From assembly GCA_964498395.1 (NCBI GenBank), contig CAZCHE010000003.1, positions 434,001 to 498,000 on the forward strand: a DNA stretch of 64,000 nt, in the 5' to 3' direction. This DNA comes from Parapedobacter sp964498395 (lineage in GTDB: Bacteria > Bacteroidota > Bacteroidia > Sphingobacteriales > Sphingobacteriaceae). The translations under genes were made by a program, and so were the position numbers. Below the pieces are notes generated by a model. It did not search any database. It worked only from the letters and a program-made list of their open reading frames with translations, and was not told the DNA's origin. Shown here in pieces: positions 17,870 through 26,149 of the stretch (positions are counted from its first letter, which is position 1; each line of letters opens with the position of its first letter).

Positions 17870-18559
17870 TTATCCGCGCTCCAACACCTCATCCACCATG
17901 CCGAATTCTTTGGCCTCGGTGGCCGTCATCCAATGGTCGCGGTCAGACAATTTATCCACTAAGTCATAATCTTGCCCACTGTGGGTTGCAATGATTTGAT
18001 ACAACTCTTTTTGTACCTGCAGCGTCTGCCTAATGCTGATATCCATGTCTGCCGCCGTGCCTTGCATGCCGCCCGAAGTCTGGTGAATCATCACACGGGC
18101 GTGTGGAAGTGCTGCCCGCTTCCCAGCCGCGCCAGCACATAGCAACACCGCTGCCATGGATAAAGCAATACCTGTGCAGATGGTGGCCACATCGGGTCCA
18201 ATGTACTGCATGGTATCGTAGATGCCCAGACCAGCGTAGACCGATCCTCCGGGCGAGTTGATATACAATTGGATGTCCTTTTTAGCATCGGCCGATTGCA
18301 GAAAAAGCAGTTGGGCCTGGATGATGTTCGCTACACGGTCATCCACCGGTTCGCCCAGAAAAATGATGCGATCTACCATCAAACGAGAAAACACATCCAT
18401 CTGCGCCATGTTGAGCTGTCGCTCTTCAATGATATAGGGTGTCATGGACACAGGCGAAAGATGGGTAGCCACCTGCGAAACATATTGATCTACGTACATC
18501 CCGTTAATGCCGCGGTGTTTTACCGCATACTTACGAAATTCATTGCTGTTAATATTCAT
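17870..18559 (-). CDS. clpP: ATP-dependent Clp protease proteolytic subunit
   Basis: Serine peptidase core that degrades proteins fed by ClpX/ClpA-type unfoldases. With the ATG at 18559 the protein has 229 residues and the catalytic triad falls at Ser134 (GIALSMAAVLL), His159 (RVMIHQ) and Asp208 (SDRDHWM), with the same spacing as in E. coli ClpP. LYINSPGG, the substrate strand, is at 98-105. The N-terminal part is about 35 residues longer than in enteric ClpP. The frame stays open to an ATG at 18589. clpX is not adjacent in this window. It converges with the outer-membrane gene, 7 bases apart. Confidence 0.95.
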   Translation of the reverse strand: MNINSNEFRKYAVKHRGINGMYVDQYVSQVATHLSPVSMTPYIIEERQLNMAQMDVFSRLMVDRIIFLGEPVDDRVANIIQAQLLFLQSADAKKDIQLYINSPGGSVYAGLGIYDTMQYIGPDVATICTGIALSMAAVLLCAGAAGKRAALPHARVMIHQTSGGMQGTAADMDISIRQTLQVQKELYQIIATHSGQDYDLVDKLSDRDHWMTATEAKEFGMVDEVLERG

Positions 18560-18652
18560 CGTATTATTGGGTTTTAAAATTTCAAACATAGCGTTCCCTG
18601 CACACCTCGTCGCGGTGCGTATCGAAATCTTGTTAAGTCCGAAAATCAGTAG

Positions 18653-18922
18653 TTACTTGCGGAAGAAACCCAGTACTTTGTCACGGAAAGACTGGTGTTT
18701 CGGTTTCGTAAACAGCGTATGGTGTACCTTCTCCAATTCTTTATAAAGCTGCTTCCGTCCATATTCGCGGACAATGCCATACGTTTTCCATCGCCAATAC
18801 ACGTCTTCCCTCAGCTCCGGGTCTAACAATAGTTTGGCTTCAAAAAGTGCCTGTTGCTCGCCCGGAGCTCGCCCTAACAGGCAATTTTCGATCAATTGCA
18901 GTTCATCCAATGAAGTCTTCAT
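18653..18922 (-). CDS. Small hypothetical protein downstream of ECF sigma factor
   Basis: An 89-residue mainly helical, charged protein with no membrane segment. It starts 20 bases inside the end of the upstream sigma factor gene, so the two are coupled. The N-terminal half (LIENCLLGRAPGEQQALFEAKLLLDPEL) resembles the start of Bacteroidota anti-sigma proteins, in which a short acidic helix is followed by a zinc-free anti-sigma fold; here the membrane part is absent. Role as a soluble regulator of the sigma factor is inferred. Confidence 0.7.
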   Translation of the reverse strand: MKTSLDELQLIENCLLGRAPGEQQALFEAKLLLDPELREDVYWRWKTYGIVREYGRKQLYKELEKVHHTLFTKPKHQSFRDKVLGFFRK

Positions 18923-19484
18923 ACTGGAGCGATTTTTCTCTGACCACCTGTTTTACCTTTTCGAGGCATTTAAATTTCTGTACCGTTGCGGAGCGGGTGC
19001 CCGAAAAACCAAAGCGGCGCGCCATTTCCAGCATATCCAGTTTTTCGTAATAGAATGCACTGAGCAGCTCCATGCATTTCTGGCCGGCGGTCTGCAATAC
19101 ACGCACAATACGGTTGCTGGCGGAAATGGCATCTCCCCGCACAGTATCGTCTTCCCAGTCCATCCCGGCATCGTCGCCGTCAAACTCGGCCATCAATTGG
19201 TCAAGTGGGATATGCCGCCGACATTCATGATACCGCTTAATCCACAAATGGCGGGCGATACCAAAAATGTATGCTTGTTCACCATGCTGCAAATTCAGCG
19301 ATTGGCTTAATGACTTCTCGTAATAGACCAGCAATGCATCGTGGAAAACATCCTTGGCCTCGTCTAACACACCCCCCATTTTGGCTACATAGTTAGCAAC
19401 CATCGGGAAGACACGTTGATATAAGTTCATAAAGAGAGCCTCTCGGTCGGAGCCATCCGTTTTATAAGCGCATGTATTGTTCAT
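18903..19484 (-). CDS. ECF-type RNA polymerase sigma factor
   Basis: Sigma-70 family protein of 193 residues with region 2 (about 25-90: ANYVAKMGGVLDEAKDVFHDALLVYYEK, then IFGIARHLWIKRYH) and region 4 (about 130-185, CMELLSAFYYEKLDMLEMARRFGF). An acidic linker (FDGDDAGMDWEDD) joins them. It is diverged from standard RpoE-like factors and is followed by an overlapping small gene, its likely regulator. It is divergent from the small membrane protein gene at 19709. Confidence 0.88.
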   Translation of the reverse strand: MNNTCAYKTDGSDREALFMNLYQRVFPMVANYVAKMGGVLDEAKDVFHDALLVYYEKSLSQSLNLQHGEQAYIFGIARHLWIKRYHECRRHIPLDQLMAEFDGDDAGMDWEDDTVRGDAISASNRIVRVLQTAGQKCMELLSAFYYEKLDMLEMARRFGFSGTRSATVQKFKCLEKVKQVVREKSLQYEDFIG

Positions 19485-19708
19485 GATGATTACCCCCTTT
19501 CCTTCTTTTAAGATATGTGTATTTTTCTACCAGGTTATCACCCAAAATTATGATTTATTTTTCATCTGCTCTGGTCTCCGCAAGGATTTCGAAACAATAC
19601 CCTTTCAACGCTGTTAGTACAAATATGCTACTGTCTAGTCATCCATGGCGAGGACATAGCCATGACACCTACCCCGTTTCAGACGGTTGTTTACCCAATA
19701 TTATCACC

Positions 19709-20095
19709 ATGAAAACACAAGCGTATCACAAAGCAATATACAGTATTTTCCTTTTTCAAGGTGCCTACTTTGTCATCACAGGCATCTGGCCCATCCTTAA
19801 CATGGAAAGCTTCGTGATGGCTACCGGGCCGAAACTGGAAACTTGGTTAGTGAAAATGGTGGGATTATTGGCGACCTCCATTGGCCTTACTTTCCTCGTA
19901 TCGGCATTACGCAAAAGAAGTTTACCGATGCTGCTCGCATATGCGGCTTCATCAAGTTTTCTTATTATGGATATCATCTATGTGGCAAACCAAACCATCC
20001 GGCGCATCTACCTATTGGATGCGGCCATCCAATTTGCTTTTCTTGCCAGCATGACCTTTTTTATCATCAGGAAACAACAACGAACTTCGCGATAA
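19709..20095 (+). CDS. Small membrane protein (four predicted segments)
   Basis: A 128-residue hydrophobic protein, start ATG 19709 (MKTQAYHKAIYS). Segments predicted around residues 8-28, 45-64, 70-88 and 100-118. The short hydrophobic layout and ATGPKLETWLVKMVGLLATSIGLTFL region resemble uncharacterised Bacteroidota four-helix membrane proteins; no function known. The open frame runs about 190 bases upstream without a convincing coding start. It lies at the left edge of the stress-related block. Confidence 0.8.
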   Translation: MKTQAYHKAIYSIFLFQGAYFVITGIWPILNMESFVMATGPKLETWLVKMVGLLATSIGLTFLVSALRKRSLPMLLAYAASSSFLIMDIIYVANQTIRRIYLLDAAIQFAFLASMTFFIIRKQQRTSR

Positions 20096-20183
20096 ACTTA
20101 GTGGTGAGAAGGCCCAAACGGCTTGAGCCGGAGAAGGAACAATGTGTCTATCGATTCAGGGACGTGTGCGGTAGATTGTTTCA

Positions 20184-20543
20184 TCACAGGCACCGCTCCA
20201 CTTCATTTAAAAACGCTTTGATGTCAAATGGTTTACCGATAAACCCATCAGCATAACACGTTTTTTCGTTACTCTTAAAGTCTTCATAAGCCGACATCAA
20301 CAACACCGGAATACCTTGGGTAAGGGGATTGGTTTTCCACGCTTGACATACATCCAATCCATTGCCATCCGGCAACATGATATCAATAATCACCAACGCC
20401 GGCAATGGCCTGTCAACAACACGTCGCTTAAACGATGTAACGCTACCAAAGGTGATCACTTTATAGCCGCGCTCATTTAGCAGGAAGGCGACAAGCTCCC
20501 TAATGCCTTCATCATCTTCTATGACATGAATGGTTTTCTCCAT
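20184..20543 (-). CDS. Receiver-only (single-domain) response regulator
   Basis: 119 residues, only a CheY-like domain. Seen: acidic pair EDD at 9-11, phosphoacceptor Asp54 (VIIDIMLPDGNG), Ser in LLMSAY and Lys in IGKPFD. There is no output domain, so it must act by protein contact, for example as a phospho-relay or partner-switch part. The orphan kinase at 26150 and a second single-domain regulator at 29914 lie in the same block. A spacer of 136 bases separates it from the DUF2383 gene upstream. Confidence 0.93.
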   Translation of the reverse strand: MEKTIHVIEDDEGIRELVAFLLNERGYKVITFGSVTSFKRRVVDRPLPALVIIDIMLPDGNGLDVCQAWKTNPLTQGIPVLLMSAYEDFKSNEKTCYADGFIGKPFDIKAFLNEVERCL

Positions 20544-20679
20544 GCGTCGAAAAATAAAAAACAGCCATTGATTACCAGAATGCTCGTTATACGAACATTA
20601 TTGTCATGAAGACAGGTACATCTTGATGCTGTATATTTTGGAAAAGTATGATAGCGTAGGCACAAGGCAAATTACGATG

Positions 20680-21138
20680 TCAAACAAGCTGCTTCTGATA
20701 CAGATGCTGGTATTGATCATAAAAAACCAACAACTCCTGTTTCTGCCTCTTGATCAATTTTTTGGTAGTGGGTGGTACATCTGCGTTCATTTCAGCGTAA
20801 CGGTATGCCTTTAGCAAGGCACGCTCTCCGGTATCAAAAAACTCATTGATGGTCATGTTTTGATTGGCAAATGATGATTTGACGATATCCCAGGCTCGCA
20901 GAATTGTTCCTTTCGGATTGCCCCTAGCAGGTAAATCATGAGCCAGTCGCACAAATTCAACTTCTAATTCCTCCTGCAATCGTTGGCCTTGGGTGATGAT
21001 TTGTTCAAAGACCATCTTCAACTCGATATCCGTACCATCGACAGCATCTTCAAGTACTACTTGATAACTCCATATACGCTGCCCATTTACCTCTATTAAG
21101 TCACTGAGCAGCTCAAGTATTGTTTCCGAATGTTTCAT
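20680..21138 (-). CDS. DUF2383/PA2169-type four-helix-bundle protein (copy 1)
   Basis: A 152-residue all-helical protein of the ferritin-like PA2169 family: helix 1 ILELLSDLIEVNGQRIWSYQ, then the typical ELKMVFEQIITQGQRLQEELE and GTILRAWDIVKSSF segments. Function of the family is unknown; members occur in stress islands. It is a diverged paralogue of the next gene upstream (21202-21666), probably an old tandem duplication. Cytoplasmic, no signal. Confidence 0.85.
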   Translation of the reverse strand: MKHSETILELLSDLIEVNGQRIWSYQVVLEDAVDGTDIELKMVFEQIITQGQRLQEELEVEFVRLAHDLPARGNPKGTILRAWDIVKSSFANQNMTINEFFDTGERALLKAYRYAEMNADVPPTTKKLIKRQKQELLVFYDQYQHLYQKQLV

Positions 21139-21201
21139 TATTGTTAGCTATTAACCAAGATTTCGGCTCGTTTAACAGGCAGGATCGGATAGATTACTAT
21201 G

Positions 21202-21666
21202 CTATTTCTCCGCACGTTCACTATCCCGTAACTGCTTAACGTGGTCATGCGATGCCAGCAACTCTGTCTGTTGAGTAGAAATGAGCGACTGGGCCGCAAG
21301 AGAGATCCCCTCCTCGCCTTCAGCTTGCCGATAGGCTTTCTGAGCGGCATCCTCGCCATATTCACAGCTTTCCAAAATTGCTTTCCGGTCATTCACGGCA
21401 AACGTTTGCTTGACATCCATCCATGCGCGATAAATCTTACCCGCCGTGGTGGTCTCCTCGTCCACTTTATCTTCCCATGCACCGATGTGTTGCTGTAATT
21501 CCGATTTCAGTCGCTCGCTTTGTTCGATCAGCCCACTGAAAAGTGCTTTGAGATCCACATCAGCAACGGGCAACTCTGCTATCGCCTTTTGGTAACCCAC
21601 TATGCGATCGTTGTTGATTTTGATCAAATCATTCAGTACTTCGGCTGTTTTCCTTAACTCTTCCAT
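21202..21666 (-). CDS. DUF2383/PA2169-type four-helix-bundle protein (copy 2)
   Basis: 154 residues, all helical. Seen: VLNDLIKINNDRIVGYQKA at the first helix, LFSGLIEQSERLKSEL at the second, TTAGKIYRAWMDVKQTF, and ESCEYGEDAAQKAYRQA at the fourth; the glutamates and arginine-rich pattern fit PA2169 proteins. It is the better family match of the tandem pair and lies 63 bases upstream of copy 1, likely one operon. A purine-rich AGGAAAGGA stretch precedes the ATG. Confidence 0.88.
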   Translation of the reverse strand: MEELRKTAEVLNDLIKINNDRIVGYQKAIAELPVADVDLKALFSGLIEQSERLKSELQQHIGAWEDKVDEETTTAGKIYRAWMDVKQTFAVNDRKAILESCEYGEDAAQKAYRQAEGEEGISLAAQSLISTQQTELLASHDHVKQLRDSERAEK

Positions 21667-21884
21667 GATAGTCCTTTCCTATATAAATGTGTTACTTCTC
21701 TTATCTTTCAAACCGATCATCCATTGGCTGTTAATGGCTAATCGAGCGAGTCTATGGTGTTGACAACCGGCAGTTAGTATTGTTTGGAAAATTTCATATA
21801 AATTGATTAACTGAAACCCTATGCGTCTTGCCTTGTTAGTTATAGCATAAAGGTATTTACCACAAACACGAATGAGCACTTGCT

Positions 21885-23402
21885 ATGGCAATTATTGGCG
21901 AAATCATCAAGAGAGCTATTAAGGTAACTGGTTTCATCAGTATCGAATCCCAACCAGAAATGGCACAGGAGAGCGTATTACTCGATTTATTGGAAAAGGC
22001 GAAATACACGGTCTTCGGCAGAACGTTCAATTTTAGCAGCATCCTTCGTGACAGCAATCCGATAAAGGCTTTTCAACAAGCGGTATCCGTACATGACTAT
22101 GACCGCATGTATGAAGATTGGTGGCACTACCTCCATAAGGGATACCAAAACATTACCTGGCCGGGCGAACAGCGCTATTTTGCGATGAGCAGTGGTACGA
22201 CTACCAATAGCAAAGCAATCCCCGTAACCAGTGACATGCTCGATGCTATTAAAAAAGCAGGCATTCAACAAATCCTCAGCCTGAAGAATTTTGAACTGCC
22301 GGGTGACTTCTTTGAAAAAGACATCATGATGCTTGGCAGCAGCACTGCATTGGTTGAACGGAATGGCTTTCTTGAAGGGGAAATCAGCGGCATTGCAGCG
22401 GCCAATATCCCGCTTTGGTTCCGGAGGTTTTATAAACCCGGTACGCGTATCGCCACGATACAAAATTGGGATGACCGGGTAAGAAAAATAGCAAAGGCGG
22501 CACCTAAATGGGATATTGGCAGCATGACCGGGATTCCTTCGTGGTCCGAATTATTGTTGAAAGAGATCATCCGCTTCAATAACGCCGATACCATCCATGA
22601 TATATGGCCGAATCTACAGGTATACACTTCTGGTGGAGTGGCTTTTGAGCCCTACCATAAAAGCTTTGATAAACTATTGGCCAAGCCCATCATCCACATT
22701 GACACCTACCTTGCTTCCGAAGGTTATTTGGCTACCCAGAAACGTCCTGATACCAATGCCATGGCCCTCATCGTTGATAACGGTATTTTCTTTGAATTTG
22801 TTCCTTTCACAGACGAGCATATCGACCATCAGGGGCGCGTGAAGCCGACCGCTGAAGTGCTAACCCTCGCTGAGGCACAGGAGAACACACAATATGTATT
22901 GATCATATCTACCGTGGCGGGAGCGTGGCGCTACATGATTGGCGACACCGTCACCATCACCAATAAGGAAAAAGCGGAGATCATCATTACCGGGCGCACC
23001 AAACATTACCTGAATGTGGTTGGCGAACAATTGTCCGTACACCAAATGAACGATGCCATGCAAAAGTTGCAGCATGAATTTGACCTAGAGATCCAGGAGT
23101 TCACCGTCGCGGCCATCCGAAAGGGCGAGCATTATATCAACAAATGGTACCTAGGCACGAACCATGGAACCGCTCCTGTCGAAATTGCGTCATACCTTGA
23201 CCAACAATTGGCCGAAAATAACAAAAACTACCGCGTAGCCAGGCGCAAAGCATTAAAAGGGATAGAAGTTGCGGTTATCCCAGCCGACCATTTTTACCGT
23301 TGGAGTGAAACATACAAGAAACTGGGAGGACAAACCAAAATACCCCGTGTAATGGAGGAAGATGACTTCCGCGACTTCGAAGCATACATCTCTACACTTT
23401 AG
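21885..23402 (+). CDS. GH3-family acyl-adenylating enzyme (GH3 auxin-responsive promoter family)
   Basis: A 505-residue member of the GH3 branch of adenylate-forming enzymes. Seen: FAMSSGTTTNSKAIPVT near residue 100 (ATP-binding P-loop), YTSGGVAFEP near 245, YLASEGYLATQ near 275, and MIGDTVTI, TGRTKHYLNVVGEQLS near 370. Plant GH3 enzymes conjugate amino acids to acyl acids such as auxin; the bacterial members are widespread in Bacteroidota but their substrates are unknown. It is divergent from the DUF2383 pair and converges with the HExxH gene. Soluble. Confidence 0.9.
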   Translation: MAIIGEIIKRAIKVTGFISIESQPEMAQESVLLDLLEKAKYTVFGRTFNFSSILRDSNPIKAFQQAVSVHDYDRMYEDWWHYLHKGYQNITWPGEQRYFAMSSGTTTNSKAIPVTSDMLDAIKKAGIQQILSLKNFELPGDFFEKDIMMLGSSTALVERNGFLEGEISGIAAANIPLWFRRFYKPGTRIATIQNWDDRVRKIAKAAPKWDIGSMTGIPSWSELLLKEIIRFNNADTIHDIWPNLQVYTSGGVAFEPYHKSFDKLLAKPIIHIDTYLASEGYLATQKRPDTNAMALIVDNGIFFEFVPFTDEHIDHQGRVKPTAEVLTLAEAQENTQYVLIISTVAGAWRYMIGDTVTITNKEKAEIIITGRTKHYLNVVGEQLSVHQMNDAMQKLQHEFDLEIQEFTVAAIRKGEHYINKWYLGTNHGTAPVEIASYLDQQLAENNKNYRVARRKALKGIEVAVIPADHFYRWSETYKKLGGQTKIPRVMEEDDFRDFEAYISTL

Positions 23403-23417
23403 CTTGGCTGGGAGGAG

Positions 23418-24116
23418 TTACGGTTTCTTGGTCTCGATTTCGTTAATGACCTCTTCTTCCTCTTCCAATATTTCGGCACGTTCATCTTGTTCCTGGGCCT
23501 CCAACTCGGTTACTAAATCCATAATATCGTCGGGCGACAGGTACAACTTCGCAATCCTATCTTTATAGTGCTGCGGCAATTCACTATGATCCAGTATAAA
23601 TGCTTTGGTGGCAACCAAATACGGCCCCATACCCCGATTAACGGCAAACGTGTCGGCTACACGCTCAGCCTTACGTATATATTTTTTTGAAAGCCAATAG
23701 GATATACCAAATCCCGCTACACGCCAAACACTCCGCTCTTCATAATCCATGATGTGCCCCAGCTCATGTCCTATCCATCCGATCATTACACTATCGGGCA
23801 ATTGATGTATGGGTTCTATGCTATGCATGAGCCTAAATACCGGGCTAATTAGAATTTGGTATGCACGTTTATCTCTATGGCGCAGTAATGTGCCGACTAC
23901 CGGCCGCGCGGCCATTACCGAATTCCTGAGATGCTGTTTAAACTCGAAGCGTATATCGGTATCTTTCAATTCCGGATAATGCGACAGCGCGATGAGCACC
24001 TGCTTTTCAATGACCTGTGGAATCTGCTTATTAGCCTTAAATGCCAAAAGCTCTTGGGGAATGTCTTCTTGTTTTTCCAATTGGTGCGCCAATAACATAA
24101 CCAGTAGAAGTATCAT
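23418..24116 (-). CDS. HExxH zinc-peptidase-like protein (paralogue 1)
   Basis: A 232-residue exported or membrane-anchored protein: start ATG 24116 gives MILLLVMLLAHQ as signal or anchor. Metal motif HELGHIMDYE near residue 123 with RKAERVADTFAV downstream, the HExxH plus ExxxD layout of M48-type peptidases. The C-terminus is a run of acidic residues (EEEEEV). It is closely similar over nearly its whole length to the protein at 31730-32434. The open frame extends to a TTG at 24149, which I reject. Peptidase activity inferred. Confidence 0.82.
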   Translation of the reverse strand: MILLLVMLLAHQLEKQEDIPQELLAFKANKQIPQVIEKQVLIALSHYPELKDTDIRFEFKQHLRNSVMAARPVVGTLLRHRDKRAYQILISPVFRLMHSIEPIHQLPDSVMIGWIGHELGHIMDYEERSVWRVAGFGISYWLSKKYIRKAERVADTFAVNRGMGPYLVATKAFILDHSELPQHYKDRIAKLYLSPDDIMDLVTELEAQEQDERAEILEEEEEVINEIETKKP

Positions 24117-24407
24117 ATGATTAAAAAACCAACTCTTATCTAATCCCAACAGTCCTACCTTATAATTGTTGGCCGCATTCAGCTTCTTGTCATTTTTTTG
24201 ACAAAGTATTCGCTTGTAGATAAGTTGGGCATCGTATGCCTACAGTGTCTTATAATTCAAATGGCCTTTCACAACGGAATCATAGAAATTACATTCACAG
24301 ATAAACAAATCAGGCAGCTACGTGTAAGTAATAATGGTTTGACAAGGGTTAGCGGCATATATACGGCCAGCCACCCAACGAATTGGAGTCTTCAACAATC
24401 ACATTAA

Positions 24408-24917
24408 ATGATGACAACCGAAATTGTAATTCCCGCCGCCATACCAGAAAAACGCCTGACACAAGTACTCGATTTAATTGTACAAGGAGGTAAAATTAAA
24501 CGCGCGGGTCTGAAAGCGAAAATCATGCGTGCTAAATGGATAGCCTATCTTATTAATGAAGAGCAAGTCATCTGTACAGTCACGTTGAAAAGCCCATCAG
24601 CCGCCTACACGTCAAAAATCTTCAAGGAGACCAACGTAAAAACTGATATCGATTTCGATAAAGAGTTGGGATATGCGTCTACTGATCAAGCGTTCGAGGG
24701 CCAAGGTCATTGCCAAACGCTACTTCAATGCTTCATGAAGTACTTGACGGATTATCGCATTTATGCGATCACGAAAGAACCGGCCATGGTCCATATTCTA
24801 AAAAAGCTAAAGTTTGGCCCCATCGGCGAGCCATACCAAGGCAATTTCCAATTGTTGACTTATCCATCTTTACCATATGGCTACTCACGAAAGTACAATG
24901 ATGCTATGCAATTTTAA
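24408..24917 (+). CDS. GNAT-like acetyltransferase
   Basis: A 169-residue protein with the pattern of a GCN5-related N-acetyltransferase: LINEEQVICTVTLK forms the central strand, and AFEGQGHCQTLLQCFMKYL the acetyl-CoA pyrophosphate loop (Q/RxxGxG form, weak) and helix. The late PAMVHILKKLKFGPIGE segment fits the last strand and helix. Substrate unknown. Two adjacent ATGs start the frame (24408, 24411). It shares the accessory block with stress genes. Confidence 0.65.
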   Translation: MMTTEIVIPAAIPEKRLTQVLDLIVQGGKIKRAGLKAKIMRAKWIAYLINEEQVICTVTLKSPSAAYTSKIFKETNVKTDIDFDKELGYASTDQAFEGQGHCQTLLQCFMKYLTDYRIYAITKEPAMVHILKKLKFGPIGEPYQGNFQLLTYPSLPYGYSRKYNDAMQF

Positions 24918-24971
24918 TCTAGACGTCATACGAACAAGAGCGAGGAACAGCAGCACAAAAGCGAAACAATC

Positions 24972-25148
24972 ATGAAAAACAGAAAAAAACTTTGGATATC
25001 CTTCGCATTCATCATCCTCGCCGGTATGCTGGGTCGCTTTGCATGGGTCTATATTCATGAGACACTGGGGGTCGTACTCATCATATCGAGTGCTGCCTGT
25101 GTGTTGGTCGCCTTGACGGTATTCGCAATATATTTCAGCGAGTATTAA
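24972..25148 (+). CDS. Small two-segment membrane protein
   Basis: 58 residues, ATG 24972, stop TAA at 25146-25148. Basic N-terminus (MKNRKKLW), then hydrophobic segments at about 8-25 (ISFAFIILAGMLGRFAWV) and 33-54 (GVVLIISSAACVLVALTVFAIY). No family recognised. It lies 54 bases after the GNAT gene on the same strand and could be co-transcribed. Coding is inferred from the start and the amphipathic membrane layout. Confidence 0.6.
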   Translation: MKNRKKLWISFAFIILAGMLGRFAWVYIHETLGVVLIISSAACVLVALTVFAIYFSEY

Positions 25149-25196
25149 GGATAGGTACTTTCCCGTTCTACCTTATAAAAGGCAGCAATAACACAC

Positions 25197-25628
25197 TCAA
25201 AACCGTTTATTGGGATTATAGGAAGTACGGCTTTGGATCCTCCCCTTTTTGTCCTGTATCGTCAACGTCGCGTTGGCCGCCCTCGCTTCCGAACGGGCAA
25301 TAGAAACCGCCTCCGCTTTTGTGCGATAAGCCTTTTTCCGACCTTTTTCCCGTTTAACTGCCCAACCTTTTTCGATCGGAATGACATAGCGATCCTCACC
25401 GTGGTGTTTGACATCGGTCTTTCTACCTGCTGGCTGATCTGGTGCATCAAAGGGTATACCCCGGTTAGCCGCCCAATCCTTTGCACGGCTGATACCCGTA
25501 GCGATTGCTAACCCTTCGTCAATGTCACTTTCATCTAATATGGCATTCGCGATCTCAATAGCTTTGTTCCTGATCTCCGTTGGCAGATTCTTCATGGCTA
25601 CCGGATAATCTCGTGCTGCCCAAGGCAT
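25197..25628 (-). CDS. DUF2188-domain protein with N-terminal ChaB-like segment
   Basis: A 143-residue basic, soluble protein. N-terminal 55 residues (YPVAMKNLPTEIRNKAIEIAN) look like a ChaB-type helical unit. The C-terminal 70 residues match DUF2188 (WAVKREKGRKKAYRTKAEAV ... LTIQDKKGRIQ). DUF2188 proteins are small, often stress-associated; function unknown. Minus strand, opposite to the neighbouring small genes. AGGAAAG precedes the ATG. Confidence 0.8.
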   Translation of the reverse strand: MPWAARDYPVAMKNLPTEIRNKAIEIANAILDESDIDEGLAIATGISRAKDWAANRGIPFDAPDQPAGRKTDVKHHGEDRYVIPIEKGWAVKREKGRKKAYRTKAEAVSIARSEARAANATLTIQDKKGRIQSRTSYNPNKRF

Positions 25629-25855
25629 GGCTTTCCTAAGTTAAGTAAGATATTCGTGTTTCCAAAGATGACAATCGGCAATCGGAATGGTTTTCTATTT
25701 ATGTATTTCATTCGACCATGGATACCTTCTAGCAACGATGACCAATCCCGTTTATGGCTCAATCCGTCTAAAGGAAAGTATCTTAAGAAAACCAAAACCT
25801 TTATCCTACTCAAAACGTATACCTCTATGATTAACAAGAAACCCATTAGCTCATC

Positions 25856-26095
25856 ATGGAAAAAGCAGGAGAAACCTTTGAAATCCACATCGCTGGGCAG
25901 TTTGATGACAAACCAGTAACGATTCGTCCGGAGCAGACGACCGATGGCGTTCCGATCTACCAGTGTTCTGTAGAGGGCACCCCCATTGGCCAATTAAGGC
26001 GCGAACCTTCGGGCAAATGGGAGCAACTTTGGGGGAATTTACCCCAAGACACCGTACAGCACCTTGGGGAAGTCATCGCCAGTCAAATGGAATAA
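25856..26095 (+). CDS. Small hypothetical protein (79 residues)
   Basis: Acidic, soluble, with beta-strand-like spacing (ETFEIHIAGQFDDKPVTIRP, then YQCSVEGTPIGQLRREPSG). It looks like a small conserved protein of Sphingobacteriaceae, function unknown. The ATG at 25856 is the first in-frame; no ribosome-binding sequence stands out. It converges with the kinase gene. Confidence 0.6.
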   Translation: MEKAGETFEIHIAGQFDDKPVTIRPEQTTDGVPIYQCSVEGTPIGQLRREPSGKWEQLWGNLPQDTVQHLGEVIASQME

Positions 26096-26149
26096 CGAAT
26101 CAAGGATGCTACGCACCACAGGCGCATATAAGAACATAGAATACCATTA

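Noticed and set aside
20096..20183. Hairpin-like CGGCTTGAGCCG between convergent genes
   Set aside because: Stem of only four pairs and no T run; too weak to call a terminator.
24198..24407. Short plus-strand ORF just before the GNAT gene
   Set aside because: It starts with TTG; the inner ATG at 24261 gives only 48 residues with no family, signal or ribosome site. Coding cannot be supported.
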